A DNA stretch of 64,000 nt from Portunus trituberculatus (Eukaryota; Arthropoda; Malacostraca; Decapoda; Portunidae): the NCBI RefSeq assembly GCF_017591435.1, contig NC_059256.1, positions 620,735-684,734 of the forward strand. The letters are read 5' to 3'. The translations under genes and the position numbers were made by a program. Positions within the stretch are counted from its first letter, which is position 1. Every line of letters starts with the position of its first letter. Positions 48,308-58,381 of the stretch are shown in pieces. The notes beneath the pieces were generated by a model that had not been told where the DNA came from, made no database searches, and saw nothing but the letters and a program-made list of their open reading frames with translations.

Positions 48308-48535
48308 TTATTACTATTATTACTATTATTATTATTTACCTTAATGGATTATTCCTTATGAATATAATATTTTCTCTTTAACAGCATAATGTTTGTTATC
48401 ATTGTGCATAAATATACTTGGCTGTGATTATGTTTGTGCAATTATATATTTTCTTGTATAACTTTCCTTTTGTATATATAACGGAAATAAATATACGTAG
48501 TATCAATTTCACACAGTGTATTATTATCATTATTA
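48065..48535. repeat. Tandem duplication (~276-bp spacing) in the hAT 3' region
   Basis: The block CTTAATGGATTA ... TGCAATTATATATTTTCTTG (about 48071-48250) recurs at about 48347-48535. Each copy ends in ATT/AAT trinucleotide tracts (48270-48330; 48522-48590). Confidence 0.85.
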
Positions 48536-48584
<49 letters not shown>

Positions 48585-48596
48585 CAATATTATCAT

Positions 48597-48656
48597 GGTT
48601 ACTGTACATAATTATGTACAGTAACCGGAAATGTTCAATTATAATTGAACATTTCC
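48597..48656. repeat. Two abutting perfect 30-bp palindromes
   Basis: 48597-48626 starts GGTTACTGTACATAA and 48627-48656 starts GGAAATGTTCAATTA. Each equals its own reverse complement over 30 bp with no spacer, and the second begins right after the first. A third, TGTAATT-C-AATTACA, follows at about 48661-48675. Confidence 0.97.
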
Positions 48657-48677
48657 GTCTTTGTAATTCAATTACAT

Positions 48678-48681
<4 letters not shown>

Positions 48682-48719
<38 letters not shown>
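48682..48719. repeat. (GA)n microsatellite
   Basis: About 18 GA units in the hAT 3' region. Arg-Glu frames are repeat products. Confidence 0.97.
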
Positions 48720-48722
<3 letters not shown>

Positions 48723-49236
48723 GCTCAAGGCAAAGTACGTATACGTATTCTCTTTGGTCCCGACCGGCACTCAATCACTCACCCTCTCTCCTCTCTGTAA
48801 TCGTTTCAACGTTGGTCCCGGGTTCAGCGCGGGGCCGGGAATCACTCACTCACTCACTCCAATACTCCCTCTCTCCTCTCGGTAATCGTTTCAACTCTGG
48901 TCCCGGGTTGCTCCCGGGTTCACCGCGCGGCGTGCGCTCGCGGGTGGTGTTCCTGTCATACTCGTCAATTACCCGGGTAGTGGTCCCGGGTATCTCGGGT
49001 AGGCCAAGTCGGGTACCCGTACCCGCGATTACTTGAAAACCCGTACTTTGCCCGTCCCTAGCTTCTTCCTCAGCTGGCCACCACCAACGCCATCTATTGA
49101 GTCATTTTACACTACATGGCTTCCTTCGTTCTCAGCTGCTGAAACTTGCCAGATACCACCATATATAACAATTTATCATACCTTACATTTAAAGAGATTG
49201 AAACGTACCGAAAACGATGAGCTAGACCATAAAGGG

Positions 49237-49282
49237 TTATAGCCATTAAATATTCAATATTTTACGTTGGCAACGTATGCCA
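49237..49282 (+). repeat. 46-bp direct repeat, right copy
   Basis: Identical to 43539-43584, immediately after the piggyBac terminus GGG. The bases ATAGACGG follow, the last four being the target duplication of gypsy copy C. Confidence 0.95.
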
Positions 49283-49289
49283 TAGACGG

Positions 49290-49423
49290 TGTTACGTTCA
49301 CCGGTTAAACTGGTAAGATTGGCATCGGAGAGCCGGTGAACAATAACAATAAAAAAAAACACTGCAGGTTCAACTGGTGAGGATATGTAAAAGGGGGTCA
49401 CTTTAAAAAGCTACTTTAAAAAC
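49290..49423 (-). mobile_element. Gmr1-like copy C, 3' LTR (outer fragment)
   Basis: The outer 134 bp of the 3' LTR, TGTTACGTTCACCGG onwards, preceded by target duplication ACGG (49286-49289). The remaining 511 bp of this LTR are at 53568-54078, beyond inserted element E. Confidence 0.92.
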
Positions 49424-49631
49424 TGTTAGGGTTGGGTCGTTGAGGGTCGTTACACCACGCACCGGCACCACGTCCGAACCTTACACGTGGCGTCTCATAG
49501 GTTCATATGCTCCTGTACCTAGTTTAGCTCGACCCCACTGTGCGGGGCACAGGGGAGTCTCACCTGAGCCGCCTTACAGCTCAGACACCTGTCTGCCTGC
49601 TCTCGCTCTAGCTTGGCGCAGTGAGTAGGAT
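49424..49631 (+). mobile_element. Gypsy element E, 5' LTR and leader
   Basis: It begins TGTTAGGGTTGGGTCG right after the split LTR of copy C. A TTGGCGCAGTGAGTAGG sequence at about 49613-49630 is a candidate primer-binding site, which puts the end of the LTR near 49612. No matching 3' LTR is present, so the borders are provisional. Confidence 0.55.
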
Positions 49632-50331
49632 TTGATGGCGCCGCCTGCCCGCCCACGGTTCACACCGGCCACACGGCGACACAGGGCCGGTCCTGCTCCA
49701 CCCACCCTGGTTCTACCCGACAGCGCCGTCACGGCTCTGCATCGCAACGCATCAACATCAGGCAGTGAACCGGCGCCCAGGGTGCTTAACATCAGTGCGC
49801 TGGACAAATGTAGCCACGACATGTCCCCGGCAGACTTCCGCACCTGGCGGCGCTCCGTAGAAGACTGGTTGAGGCTGAATGAGGTGAAGGACCAACAGGG
49901 TGTCTGCTACATTCGCCTGCTGTGCGTCCCCGCCGTCCAGAAGGCGCTGGATGCCAGGTATCCGCGAAACAAGTGGACCGCACTGTCCCCGCAGCGGCCC
50001 TGGACGTAGTGGGCAAGGAAGTCCTGAAGGAGTGCAGCCAGGCGGCGTGCTGGAGCGCGTTCTTCAACAACGCAAGCCCCGGCGAACCAGTGAGGAATAC
50101 TTCACCAGGTGTTCCCAGAGGGCCATGGACTGTGCTTTCGAGTGCCCTACTTGCGAGAGTGACCTCAGCGAGTACGTGTTGGTACGCAAGCTGGTTGTGG
50201 GGCTCCGTGAGCCTGCCCTCAGGCGCGATGTATTCCAGTCCTGTGGTCAGTTCGGCGATGTGGAGACACTAAGGACTTACTGCATAGCATATGAGGCAGC
50301 CCAGAGACGCTGCCCCAGGACCCCAGCATGA
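49632..50331 (+). pseudogene. Gypsy element E: Gag
   Basis: GC-rich, in two overlapping frames (49632-50009 and 49900-50331). It has SHDMSPADFRTWRRSVEDWL (capsid start), CYIRLLCVPAVQKALDARY, then EEYFTRCSQRAMDCAFECPTC and LSEYVLVRKLVVGLREPALRRDV, with a gap-like frameshift near 49985. The region 50290-50500 then carries Cys/His residues (CHTGGKATCPVRHL... in one frame), possibly a nucleocapsid knuckle. Confidence 0.78.
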
Positions 50332-50499
50332 GCCAGTGGTCGCTGCAGACATCTGTACCGCCGCGACTACCACGGACGACGTCATCGCCTCAGCCCGGGC
50401 CGGCTCCCGTGTGGTAGCTGCGGTGGACACCATACCGGCGGCAAGGCCACCTGCCCGGTGCGACACCTCACCTGCCGTGCCTGTGGCAGGTGGGGCACA

Positions 50500-52500
50500 T
50501 CAAAGGCTCTGCAGATCGAGAAGGAAGCCGCGGAATCAGGACGCGATGGCCAGCGCCATGATCGCAGAAGCACGTCTCTCCACCCAGCCCTGCCTGTACG
50601 TTACCGTGGCCCTCCCCGGTGACATAAATCAGCAATCGGTCCTGGCTGTCGCGGACACCGGCGCCCAGGTGTGTATGGCGGGACGCCAGCTTATGCGTGA
50701 GCTCGGGGTGAGTCAGCGCGACTTGCAAGACACAGCTGTGAGCATCAAACACCTTGCTGGTGGGCGCCTGCAAGTGTTCGGAGGCAGCACGTGCACATTC
50801 AGCGTGGGCGGACGCACTACACGGGCCTACCTGTACTTTGCCGAGGGCGTGCAGCAGCTGTACTTGTCGCTGGACGTGTGTAAGGCACTGGGCCTGTTAC
50901 CAGCGGACTTTCCCACTGCACGGGCAACTGTGGGTGCCCTGGCCCAGGGGGAGGACCAGCAACTACCCGCAACACCCACCCAGGCGCCTTATGCCCTCAC
51001 CGAGGACAACGTGGGCCTCCTGGAGCAGTGGCTCCTGCATCACTTCGGGCGCTCAACATTCAACGTGCATCGGACGCCCCTACCTACCATGGCCGGGCCC
51101 CCTCACCACATTCACCTACGCGCCGACGCCCAGCCACTTGCCCTGCACACACCGGCGTCTGTCCCTCACCACTTCTACGATGACGTGCACAAGCAGCTGG
51201 AGGACGACGTGAGAAGGGGCATCATCGAGCCTGTCCCTGCCGGTGAACCCACGGAGTGGTGCTCCCGCATGGTGGTCGTGCCTAAGAGGGACGGGCGGCC
51301 GCGCAGAACAGTTGACTACCAGCGGCTCAACAAGGCAAGCCTGCGAGAGACTCATCACACCCGGCCGCCCTTCGATGCCATCACCACCGTCCCCAAGCAC
51401 ACCTATAAAACCGTAGCGGATGCCTTCTCTGGCTACCATCAAATACCTTTGGATGAGGAGAGCAAGAAGCTTACCACTTTCATCACTCCGTGGGGACGCT
51501 TCCGGTACCGACGTACGCCCATGGGCCACTGTGCAGCGCAAGATGCATTCACCAAGCGTTTCGACGACGTGATATCAGGCGTCCTCGCAAATTGAAGTGC
51601 GTAGATGACACACTCCTCTACGACCACAATGTTGCAGACGCGTTTTGGCACACCTACCATCTCCTGCTCACATGTGCTCAGAACGGCATCACGCTCCGCC
51701 CCGACAAGTTCCGGTTCTGCAGGCGGACGGTGTCCTTTGCAGGATACCTGCTTGGGTGGGAGGACTACGCTCCGAGTCCGGATCTCCTGAGCAGTATTAC
51801 GAAGTTCAGATGCCTCCTCGTCCCTCGCTGACAGACATAAGATCCTGGTTCGGGCTCGTGAACCAGGTAGCCCCGTTCCTCGGCGTCGCCCCTCTCATGG
51901 AGCCCTTCAGAGAACTCCTCAAGAGGCCATCTGGCAGGACAGTGTACTGGGACAGCCAGCTGCAGGCAATATTCGAGGCAACGCAGCGCACGATCGGTCA
52001 ACTAGCCGAGGAGGGACTCCAGTACTACGACGTCACTCGCCCCACCGCTGTGTTCACAGACTACAGCCGGCGCGGCATCAGCTTCGTCATCATGCAGCAG
52101 TATTGTCAGTGCGTCACGCTCGAAACTCCACTCTGCTGCCCGGGCGGCTGGAAGCTGGCTCTCTGTGGCAGTCGTCACTTAACCCCGGCAGAGCAGAATT
52201 ACTCCACGCTGGAGGGCGAAGCCTTGGCTATTGTCTGGTGCCTGAAAAAAGCCCGTCTGTTTCTCCTGGGCTGCCCTAACTTGACATTCATTACGGACCA
52301 CCGCGCTCTCACGAAGATTTTCTATGATAAGGAACTCAAAGATATCACCAATCCACGCGTGTTAAGTCTCAAGGAAAAAACCCTCATGTACACCTTTAAT
52401 GTCAAATACCTGAAGGGTGAAGCCAACCGCGCGGCTGACACGCTGTCCCGTTACCCCATGCTCCGAGGCAAGCCCGACGAGACGGATCTGGCTGAGGACG
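50500..52500 (+). pseudogene. Gypsy element E: protease, reverse transcriptase, RNase H
   Basis: Protease: VLAVADTGAQVCMAG (about 50640). RT: RRGIIEPVPAGEPTEWCSRMVVVPKRDGRPRRTVDYQRLN, then YKTVADAFSGYHQIPL, FITPWGRFRYRRTPMG, then after a frameshift at about 51595 the catalytic box KCVDDTLLYD (F/Y-x-D-D with Cys in the first place). RNase H: AVFTDYSRRGISFVIMQ, YSTLEGEALAIVWCLKKA, FITDHRAL and ADTLSRYP. Domain order and base composition differ from the Gmr1-like elements. This is a conventional Ty3/gypsy of the K02A2.6-like type common in decapods. One or more frameshifts (51595, 51830) break Pol. Confidence 0.9.
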
Positions 52501-52696
52501 AAATGACCTGCTCGGCCGTGGCAGCTGCCACCGCCTGCGCCCTGGAGTGCGACGAAGGCGTCGTCGTGGACCTCAGTATGGTGGAGGCCGAAGCGCGCCA
52601 GGATGAGGATTACAGACTCCTCCACGCTCGCGTCGTTGCTGATGACTGGGCTCCCAGCAAGGACCAGGAACCGCTCCTCTTCGACCTTACTACCGG

Positions 52697-53567
52697 ATGA
52701 GACGGCACCTGTCTTGCCACGGGGACGTCGTCATGTACGCCACTGATGACGGCCATCTCCGTGTGGTGATTCCCTCTGCTCTGCGCCGCTCTGTCCTGGC
52801 CAACCTTCACTCTGGCCACCAGGGCAGGGACTCTATGCTGCGCCGGGCCAGACAAGCCGTCTATTGGCCGGGAATCGACGCTGAAGTGGAGCAGAAACGG
52901 CGGCAATGCCAGACGTGCGACATCAATGCCCCTTCTGTCCCAGCAGAGCCACTCATAGCCACCCTCCTCCCTCTATCCATTTCAGGAAGCAGTGGTCGAC
53001 TTCTTCCACCTGTCAGGGGTAGTGTACGCAGCGTATGCAGACCGACTAACCGGGTGGCTGGAGGTGGAGCATTTCCCCATGACCTCTACCAGCGCCCGTT
53101 TGATTCCTATCTTCCGCAGATGGTTCAGGCGATTCGGCATCCCGGAGGTCTTGTCTTGCGATGGGGGCACCAACTTCGTGAGCGCCGATGTCCGGGCCTT
53201 CCTCTCCTCGTGGCGGGTGCAGCTGCGCATCTCCTCTGCTCACTTCCCGCAATCCAACGGTCGCGCTGAGGTGGCGGTCAAATCTGCCAAACGGCTGCTT
53301 CGCGGGAATACGGGACCGGGTGGATCGCTCGACTGTGACGCAGTCGCTGCGGCCATCCTTCAGTACCTCAACACGCCCCTCCAGGACACCGGCGTCTCTC
53401 CCGCTCAGCTGCTCATGGGCCGGCAGCTGCGGGACACCGTACCTGTCGCCGCGCAGCACTACCGCGTCAGCAAGCACTGGGAGCGGTTGCTACGGAGACG
53501 CGAGAGGGCCATGGCCCGCACAGGAGAGGTCATGTCCACAAGATTCGACAGGGTGACTCGTCCTTGG
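52697..53567 (+). pseudogene. Gypsy element E: integrase
   Basis: H-H-C-C region: LHSGHQGRDSMLRRARQAVYWPG...CQTC. Core: VYAAYADRLTGWLEVEHFP (first Asp region), EVLSCDGGTNFVSADV (second Asp), HFPQSNGRAEVAVKSAKRLL (Glu), then a tail HWERLLRRRERAMARTGEV. A frameshift at about 52985 separates the zinc region from the core. It ends where the LTR of copy C resumes (ACCCATAATG, 53568), so the 3' end of E is lost. Confidence 0.9.
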
Positions 53568-54078
53568 ACCCATAATGAAATTGACACATATATAACAAGA
53601 AACATGAAACACAGATATATAACATGAAACACAGGAAAATGACATACACATATACATATAACACAGTAATAAATACAACAATAAAGAACCCAACATACAC
53701 ATAATACCTAACAATAATCCTAATCCTATATAGAGGCAATGTGGAAAACACGGACGAGGGAAGTGATACTTATGCGGTGTCGCAGTGGTGAAATGCTGGG
53801 TGATGGTTGATCCCACGGCAGAACCAAGAGGCGTTGTGTTCACTGGTTGAGGCTTGGATCTCAACTCCCAATCCAGAAAACCAAGAGCTGGCTCAACACT
53901 TTCGGTTGAGTCGAAAGGGCCGCGTGAATCCAACTTCGGGACAGTAGCCGGGCTTCATGAAACGGTGACGTGGAAGGTTCACGAGACGGTGACGTGGAAG
54001 GGAGGCGGAGAGGTGGCGAACGAGGTAACAAGCGGAGGAGGTGATGGTAGTAATGCATGTTACGGGCGGGCCGTAACA
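53568..54078 (-). mobile_element. Gmr1-like copy C, 3' LTR (inner fragment)
   Basis: It matches the complete LTR at 59049-59684 from position ~120 to its end (GGGCCGTAACA). The polypurine tract (54079-54092, sense CTTAGGGGAGGAAA) follows directly. With 49290-49423 it makes up a full LTR. Confidence 0.92.
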
Positions 54079-54092
54079 TTTCCTCCCCTAAG

Positions 54093-54165
54093 ACCTCCGT
54101 AATGGGCTCATGAAGGAGGTGAGACGGGAGATCTTGATAAGGCGTCGGCGATGATGTTGTCCACC
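54093..54165 (-). pseudogene. Gmr1-like copy C: last residues of RNase H
   Basis: The sense frame VDNIIADALSRSPVSPPS and a stop are the last residues of the polyprotein as in copies A and B. The preceding RNase H is replaced by innexin sequence, in frame with this tail. Confidence 0.85.
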
Positions 54166-54530
54166 CCACCACCAGACACAGCACCTCGCAAAGGAAGAAC
54201 CTGCAGAAGCTTGAAGCGCACATCGGAGGAGACGATGACGAGGAGGCGATACACGAGCCAGACAGCGGTGATGGTGGTGAGAGAGACCAGCCAGAACCAG
54301 ATGAAAATGTAGATCTTCTCGTTGATGATGTTAACCGCCAGCACACACATGGTGTCGTGGGTCTCGATGGTTCCCGAAGGCCGAACTTCCTGAAGGTGCA
54401 CTTGGTGACTCTGGGGAAGATGCGTGTCATGGGATCGATGCGCTTCTCGGGGTCCATGTCAGGAAGTTGATGACCTCCGTGCCGTAGGTGAGGAAGGTGC
54501 CGCCCAGGAACAGGTCGGTGAAGTAGATGT
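54166..54530 (-). pseudogene. Innexin gene fragment captured inside gypsy copy C
   Basis: About 365 bp on the minus strand encode the second extracellular loop, the last membrane helix and start of the cytoplasmic tail of an innexin: IYFTDLFLGGTFLTYGTEVIN, DPMTRIFPRVTKCTFRKFG, then after a 1-bp deletion SGTIETHDTMCVLAVN, INEKIYIFIWFWLVSLTTI and VYRLLVI. The loop Cys residues and the hallmark N-E-K-I-Y-I-F-x-W-F-W are present. It replaces about 870 bp of gypsy sequence (RT palm with Y-L-D-D, connection and RNase H). The fragment is GC-richer than the rest of copy C. Its 3' junction continues in frame into the gypsy tail. Its 5' junction lies in a short homology, GAGGG-AACATCT. Confidence 0.87.
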
Positions 54531-54539
54531 TGCCCTCAA

Positions 54540-55480
54540 GTCCTGAGTTATGTAATTTATAGCCCTCTGGAAGGTGGCGGGAGCATTAGACAATCAAAGG
54601 GCATCACTGTGTATTGGTATAGTCCGAAGGGAGTGATGAAGGCGGATATTATTTGGGCCTCGTCCGAGAGGGAATCTGGTAGTAACCTTTAAGCAAGTCT
54701 ATAGTGGTTACAAATTTGGCTACTCCTATACTATCTATAAGGTCCTCTATCAAGGGCAATGGGTAGGAGTCTGGCACCGTCACTTTATTTAATTTCCTGT
54801 AGTCGGTGCAAAATCGACTACTACCATCTGGCTTAGATGTTAACAGGCAGGAGAAGCCCAGGGGATATACTAGGTTCTGCAAGGTGATGACAGAGCAGAT
54901 AGTCTACCTCTTTTTCATCAAGTCTCTTTTAATGGGTGAAATGCGATAGGCTGGTTGTCTTATAGGCTTGATGTCATTAGATATTAATGTTATGTCATGT
55001 TGGATAGTATTACAAACTCCTGGAAGGTCACCTGTGATTTCAGAAAAGTCTAGCAATAACTTTTTAAGATCAGACTGTTGTGAAGGTGTTAAGGAAAGAA
55101 ACACCTCATCAAGGTTGGACATGATTTGGCTGTTTGAGGGGCGTCCTTTGGGTGACGAGAAGAGGAATTCGATGTCGGACTCTTCCTCGGGGGCACAGGA
55201 CCAGACTCCTTCCTACCAGACATACAGGTACAGCGCGAGACAAGTCGTCCTCTGGTTCTCTGGAGTGGTAAGGTTTCATTAGATTAATATGAACAAGTTG
55301 GGAATCCTTACGACGGTCAGGAGTGTGGACCACATAATTTAATGGACTTAGTTTTTGAGCCACAACATAAGGTCCCATGAACTTACTGTGAAGAGCATTG
55401 CCTGGAGTGGGGAGAAAAAGTAAAACCTTGTCTCCTGGTTTGAAACTTCTCATGACAGATTTGGGAAGAGAATTCTGTTG
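54540..55480 (-). pseudogene. Gmr1-like copy C: reverse transcriptase (N-terminal part) and GPY/F end
   Basis: From 55480 down: SFKPGDKVLLFLPT, KFMGPYVVAQKLSPLNYVV (GPY/F), SNLDEVFLSLTPSQQSD, QPAYRISPIKRDL, LLTSKPDGSSRFCTDYRKLN, LIDSIGVAKFVTTIDLLKGYYQIP and finger/palm start to TFQRAINYIT. It then stops at the innexin junction, so the Y-L-D-D box is missing. Frameshifts near 55110, 54900 and 54650. Confidence 0.9.
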
Positions 55481-56610
55481 CATTTTAGTTTGAGATTTGA
55501 GGAAGTTTGATTTAGCAAAGATCTGACTTCACTGATTTTATTCTTAAGGTTACTGATGTAGTCAGACACACTGGGGCTTGAAGGAGTATTTTGAGTAAAC
55601 CATTGATCCTTTAATATTTTGAGAGGCCCCTGATCTGTCTACCATAGAGTAATTCAAAGGGAGTAACCTAAAGAATCTTGAGGAGATTCTCTTAAAGCGA
55701 AGAGAAGGAAAGAAATACTTTCATCCCAGTCTCCTTGATGCTCCAAGCAATACTTCTTCATCATGGATTTTAATGTTTGGTGAAACCGCTCCAGACAGCC
55801 TTGGGATTGGGGTGGTAAGCCGAGGAGGTAACATGGTCGATGTTTAGCTCATTCACTATCTGTTGGAAAAAATGGCTAGTGAAATTGCTACCCTTGTCAG
55901 ACTGAATTTGTTTTGGAATTCCTACCGAGGTGAAAAAATGTATTAGATGTTTTACAATGGTCTTTGATGTGATGTTCTTAAGAGGAATGCTTCAGGGTAC
56001 CTGGTAGTGGGATCCATGAGGGTTAACAAATACTGATTCCCTCGTTTGGTTTTGGGTAAGGGCCCTACGCAGTCTAGAATGATCTTTTCGAAGGGCTCCG
56101 TCTGAACTGGAATAGGCGTCAGAGGAGCTGGCACAAGGCGTTCGTTAGGCTTACCCACAATTTGACATATGTGACATGTTTTTACATAGTGTGACACATC
56201 CTTTTTCATTCCTGGCCAAAAAAATGTTGAAGAGCCTTCTTGTAGGTTTTTGGATGCCTAGATGACCTGACAATCCATCATGAGCTAGTTCTATAATGGC
56301 TGGTCTTACAGACAAGGGATGACAACTTGATGTGTTTCTGACCAGGTGTCTAGTTGTTTCAGTTCAGGAGGTCTGTAGGCACGCATCAGGACTCCTTCCT
56401 GATAATAAAAACAAGGCAATTTAGACATATCCTTTGTCTCACTGGCAACATGTCTGATCTTAGCCAAAGTGAGATCCTGTTCCTGAGCATTAATCAAATT
56501 CTCCTTTGAAATGATGTTATTATACAAGTTGTCAGTAGAGGCAATCATTGGTGGAGGAGGTGATGAAAGGGCAGGGGACTTGGACTGAGACCTGGTGACT
56601 GCACACACTG
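55481..56610 (-). pseudogene. Gmr1-like copy C: integrase
   Basis: Sense order: ENLINAQEQDLTLAKIRH linker and RPPELKQLDTWSETHQVV, zinc-binding region with HDGLSGHLG and TCHICQ (56150-56330), core FEKIILDCVGPLPKTKRGNQYL and TTRYPEAF, QSDKGSNFTSHFF (about 55890), and HPQSQGCLERFHQ (about 55800). Several frameshifts. Located upstream of RT as in copies A and B. Confidence 0.9.
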
Positions 56611-57200
56611 GGAAGAAGTGAGGGATGTTTCGTCCAGGGTCTTAGTGGGACTTTCTGTTAAGGGAGAATCAAGAACAATTAAGTTTGGAACAGCCAAGTT
56701 ACCCGCAAGATCATTACCCAGTACAAGATGTACCCCGGTACTGGCAGTTCACCAGGTTTAATGGCTACCTCAACCTCTCCTGAAATGAACGGGCACTGTA
56801 AGCTAATATTAGCCAAGGGATAGGAGAGCTGTGATTCGAGACCTGTAAGGATCACCTTCTCCCCAGTGAAAGCCTGTTTGATGTTAGGGATGACATCTTC
56901 CCTTAAGATGGATTGGGCAGCACCTGTATCACGCAGAACCTTGATATTTATTGCCTTGTCTTTACCATCAGTCAGGGACACTTTACCTTGATACATGTAC
57001 GAGTCATAAAGTTCTAGAGGAGAGTTGACAGGGTTAGCTAGGGCCACTGGTTTCTTGTTCTCAAATGTGTTAGGTCTAGGGGACACAAAAGAAAATTGAC
57101 GTTGAGAACCCTTGCAATTTGGGTGTCTACATTTCTGGATCGTGTGACCTGGCTTCTTACAGTATGTACACCAGGGGAATTATATGCATTTGGCGAGAAT
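56611..57200 (-). pseudogene. Gmr1-like copy C: zinc knuckle and protease
   Basis: Zinc knuckle CTYCKKPGHTIQKC near 57130-57175 (C-x2-C-x4-H-x4-C), then the frame 56679-57086 with VLRDTGAAQSILREDVIPN (catalytic Asp) and ANISLQCPFISGEVEVAI. A frameshift near 56720 breaks the second protease hallmark. Confidence 0.9.
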
Positions 57201-57293
57201 CCGGTTGGCTTACCACCCGCGCCCCAAAACCTTCCCCAAAGGAGGACCTAACATTAGACAGTGAACCACGACCTCTACTACCCAGGGATCCCA

Positions 57294-57700
57294 TCAACAA
57301 AGCAAACGCATCAGCCACTTTAGCGGCAGACATAAGATCACTCTCTCCCGTTCTTCCACATGCCTCAGAATATTAAATGGTAACTTGTTCTTCCATTCTT
57401 CCAGGACCATTAGATTGAGCAACTCCGAAAAGGTGGTAATGTTAAGGGCGGCTAACCATTTCTTAAATTGTCTTAGTTTCTCACTAGCGAATTCAACATA
57501 GGTGTGAGACTCTGGTTTCACATACTTTCGAAACTGCTGTCTGTATCCATCAGAAGTGATAGAGTAGGCGTCTAGAATGTTACCTTTGATCTCTTCATAT
57601 TCTACCTCATCACTAAGGCCGTTGTATACCCTATAAGCTTTTCCTACTAGCTTAGGGACAAGGAGAGACACCCACTGATCCTTGGGCCATTTATTCCTAT
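57294..57700 (-). pseudogene. Gmr1-like copy C: Gag with SCAN-like domain
   Basis: Frame of 125 residues: LLVPKLVGKAYRVYNGLSD, EEIKGNILDAYSITSDGYRQ, FRKYVKPESHTYVEFASEKL, RQFKKWLAALNITTFSELLN, LMVLEEWKNKLPFNILRHVE. The succession Y-R-x-x-F-R, then L...W-L, then L-L-x-L-M-V-L-E-E-W...L-P matches the SCAN domain, a dimerisation fold of vertebrate zinc-finger proteins that was traced to the capsid of Gmr1-like Ty3/gypsy elements. This copy preserves the complete segment. Copy B lacks part of it. It ends with a frameshift near 57300. Confidence 0.8.
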
Positions 57701-57810
57701 TAGCAATGCTCTCAAAAGCGCGAAATGACCCGTCAACATCAGATTCATCAAAAGGGGAACTAGCGGAGCAGCTGTAGCAGGATTAAAGCTTGCTAACTGT
57801 TTCTTTATAT

Positions 57811-58381
57811 CTATTTCTTCCCTCTAAACTTAGCGTCATTTCGTAGGGCTAACTCCTGAATTTCTAACTCTTTCTCCTGCCTTCTAAGTTGTAACTGAAA
57901 TTCTCTCTCTTCCTTTTCTGCCTGTAGTTGCATTTGTCTTTCCTGTAATTCTCTCTCTTTTCTTTTCCTGTAGTTCTCTCTCTCTTTTGTAGTTGCATCT
58001 TTCTTTATCTTTATCTTTTCTTTTTTTCTGCCTGTAGTTGCATTTGTTTTCATGCATCCGGTATTCTAGTTTAAGCTTCTCAATTTCCCATTGACTTATC
58101 CTACTCTTATCCTGTTCTTCCTGGGGACTGTGTATTATAGTCCTCGTAGAGGCTGACATGGGAGTTAACTCTTCTATGGCATTTCCTAGCAACTGACCTT
58201 CTTGCACTAGATGTTCAACAACTACATTCTTAATGACCTCTTTAGTCATCTGAGACGTGATGGGAACATCAAAATGTTTAGCGATGGTCTTCCATTGGTC
58301 CTTCTTTATATTAGCATATTTAAGTTGTTCCAGAGAAGGGTCGGCACAAAAATCTTCAACGTTAAACTGAGCGGAAGCCAT
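57811..58381 (-). pseudogene. Gmr1-like copy C: Gag N-terminal and coiled-coil part
   Basis: ATG at 58381 (MASAQFNVEDFCADPSLEQL), about 670 bp inside the 5' LTR. Residues 15-65 form a helix-rich SAP-like segment (LKYANIKKDQWKTIAKHF, TKEVIKNVVVEHLVQEG), followed by a Ser/Pro linker and a long charged coil of R/E/K/Q repeats (CNYR, RERELQE). A frameshift lies within the coil (about 57930-58050), where repeats of a GAGAGAATTACAG-type unit vary between copies. Confidence 0.85.

Larger units (their letters stand above)
45477..49060 (+). mobile_element. hAT element with exact 8-bp target duplication
   Basis: Ends TAGTGACGGGC (45477) and GCCCGTCCCTA (to 49060). Both flanks carry GCTTCTTC (45469-45476 and 49061-49068), the 8-bp target duplication typical of hAT. 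Both subterminal regions hold many copies of a GGGTACCCGGG-type motif, as expected for transposase binding. The transposase gene is on the plus strand, with a recognisable core promoter. Confidence 0.95.
43586..49236 (-). mobile_element. piggyBac-type element interrupted by hAT
   Basis: Inverted ends CCCTTTATGGTCT (43586-43598) and AGACCATAAAGGG (49224-49236), the CCC...GGG type of piggyBac elements. The bases outside are CCAA and TTAT, where piggyBac normally has TTAA on both sides. Removing the hAT leaves about 2.06 kb, a normal length for this family. The transposase is on the minus strand at 44256-45300. Confidence 0.85.

Noticed and set aside
50468..52906. Long minus-strand frames opposite element E
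   Set aside because: Antisense frames favoured by high GC content; the plus strand carries the coherent protease-RT-RNase H-integrase order.
54108..54401. A working innexin gene
   Set aside because: Only loop 2, the last helix and the start of the tail are present, with a 1-bp deletion, and gypsy sequence adjoins on both sides.
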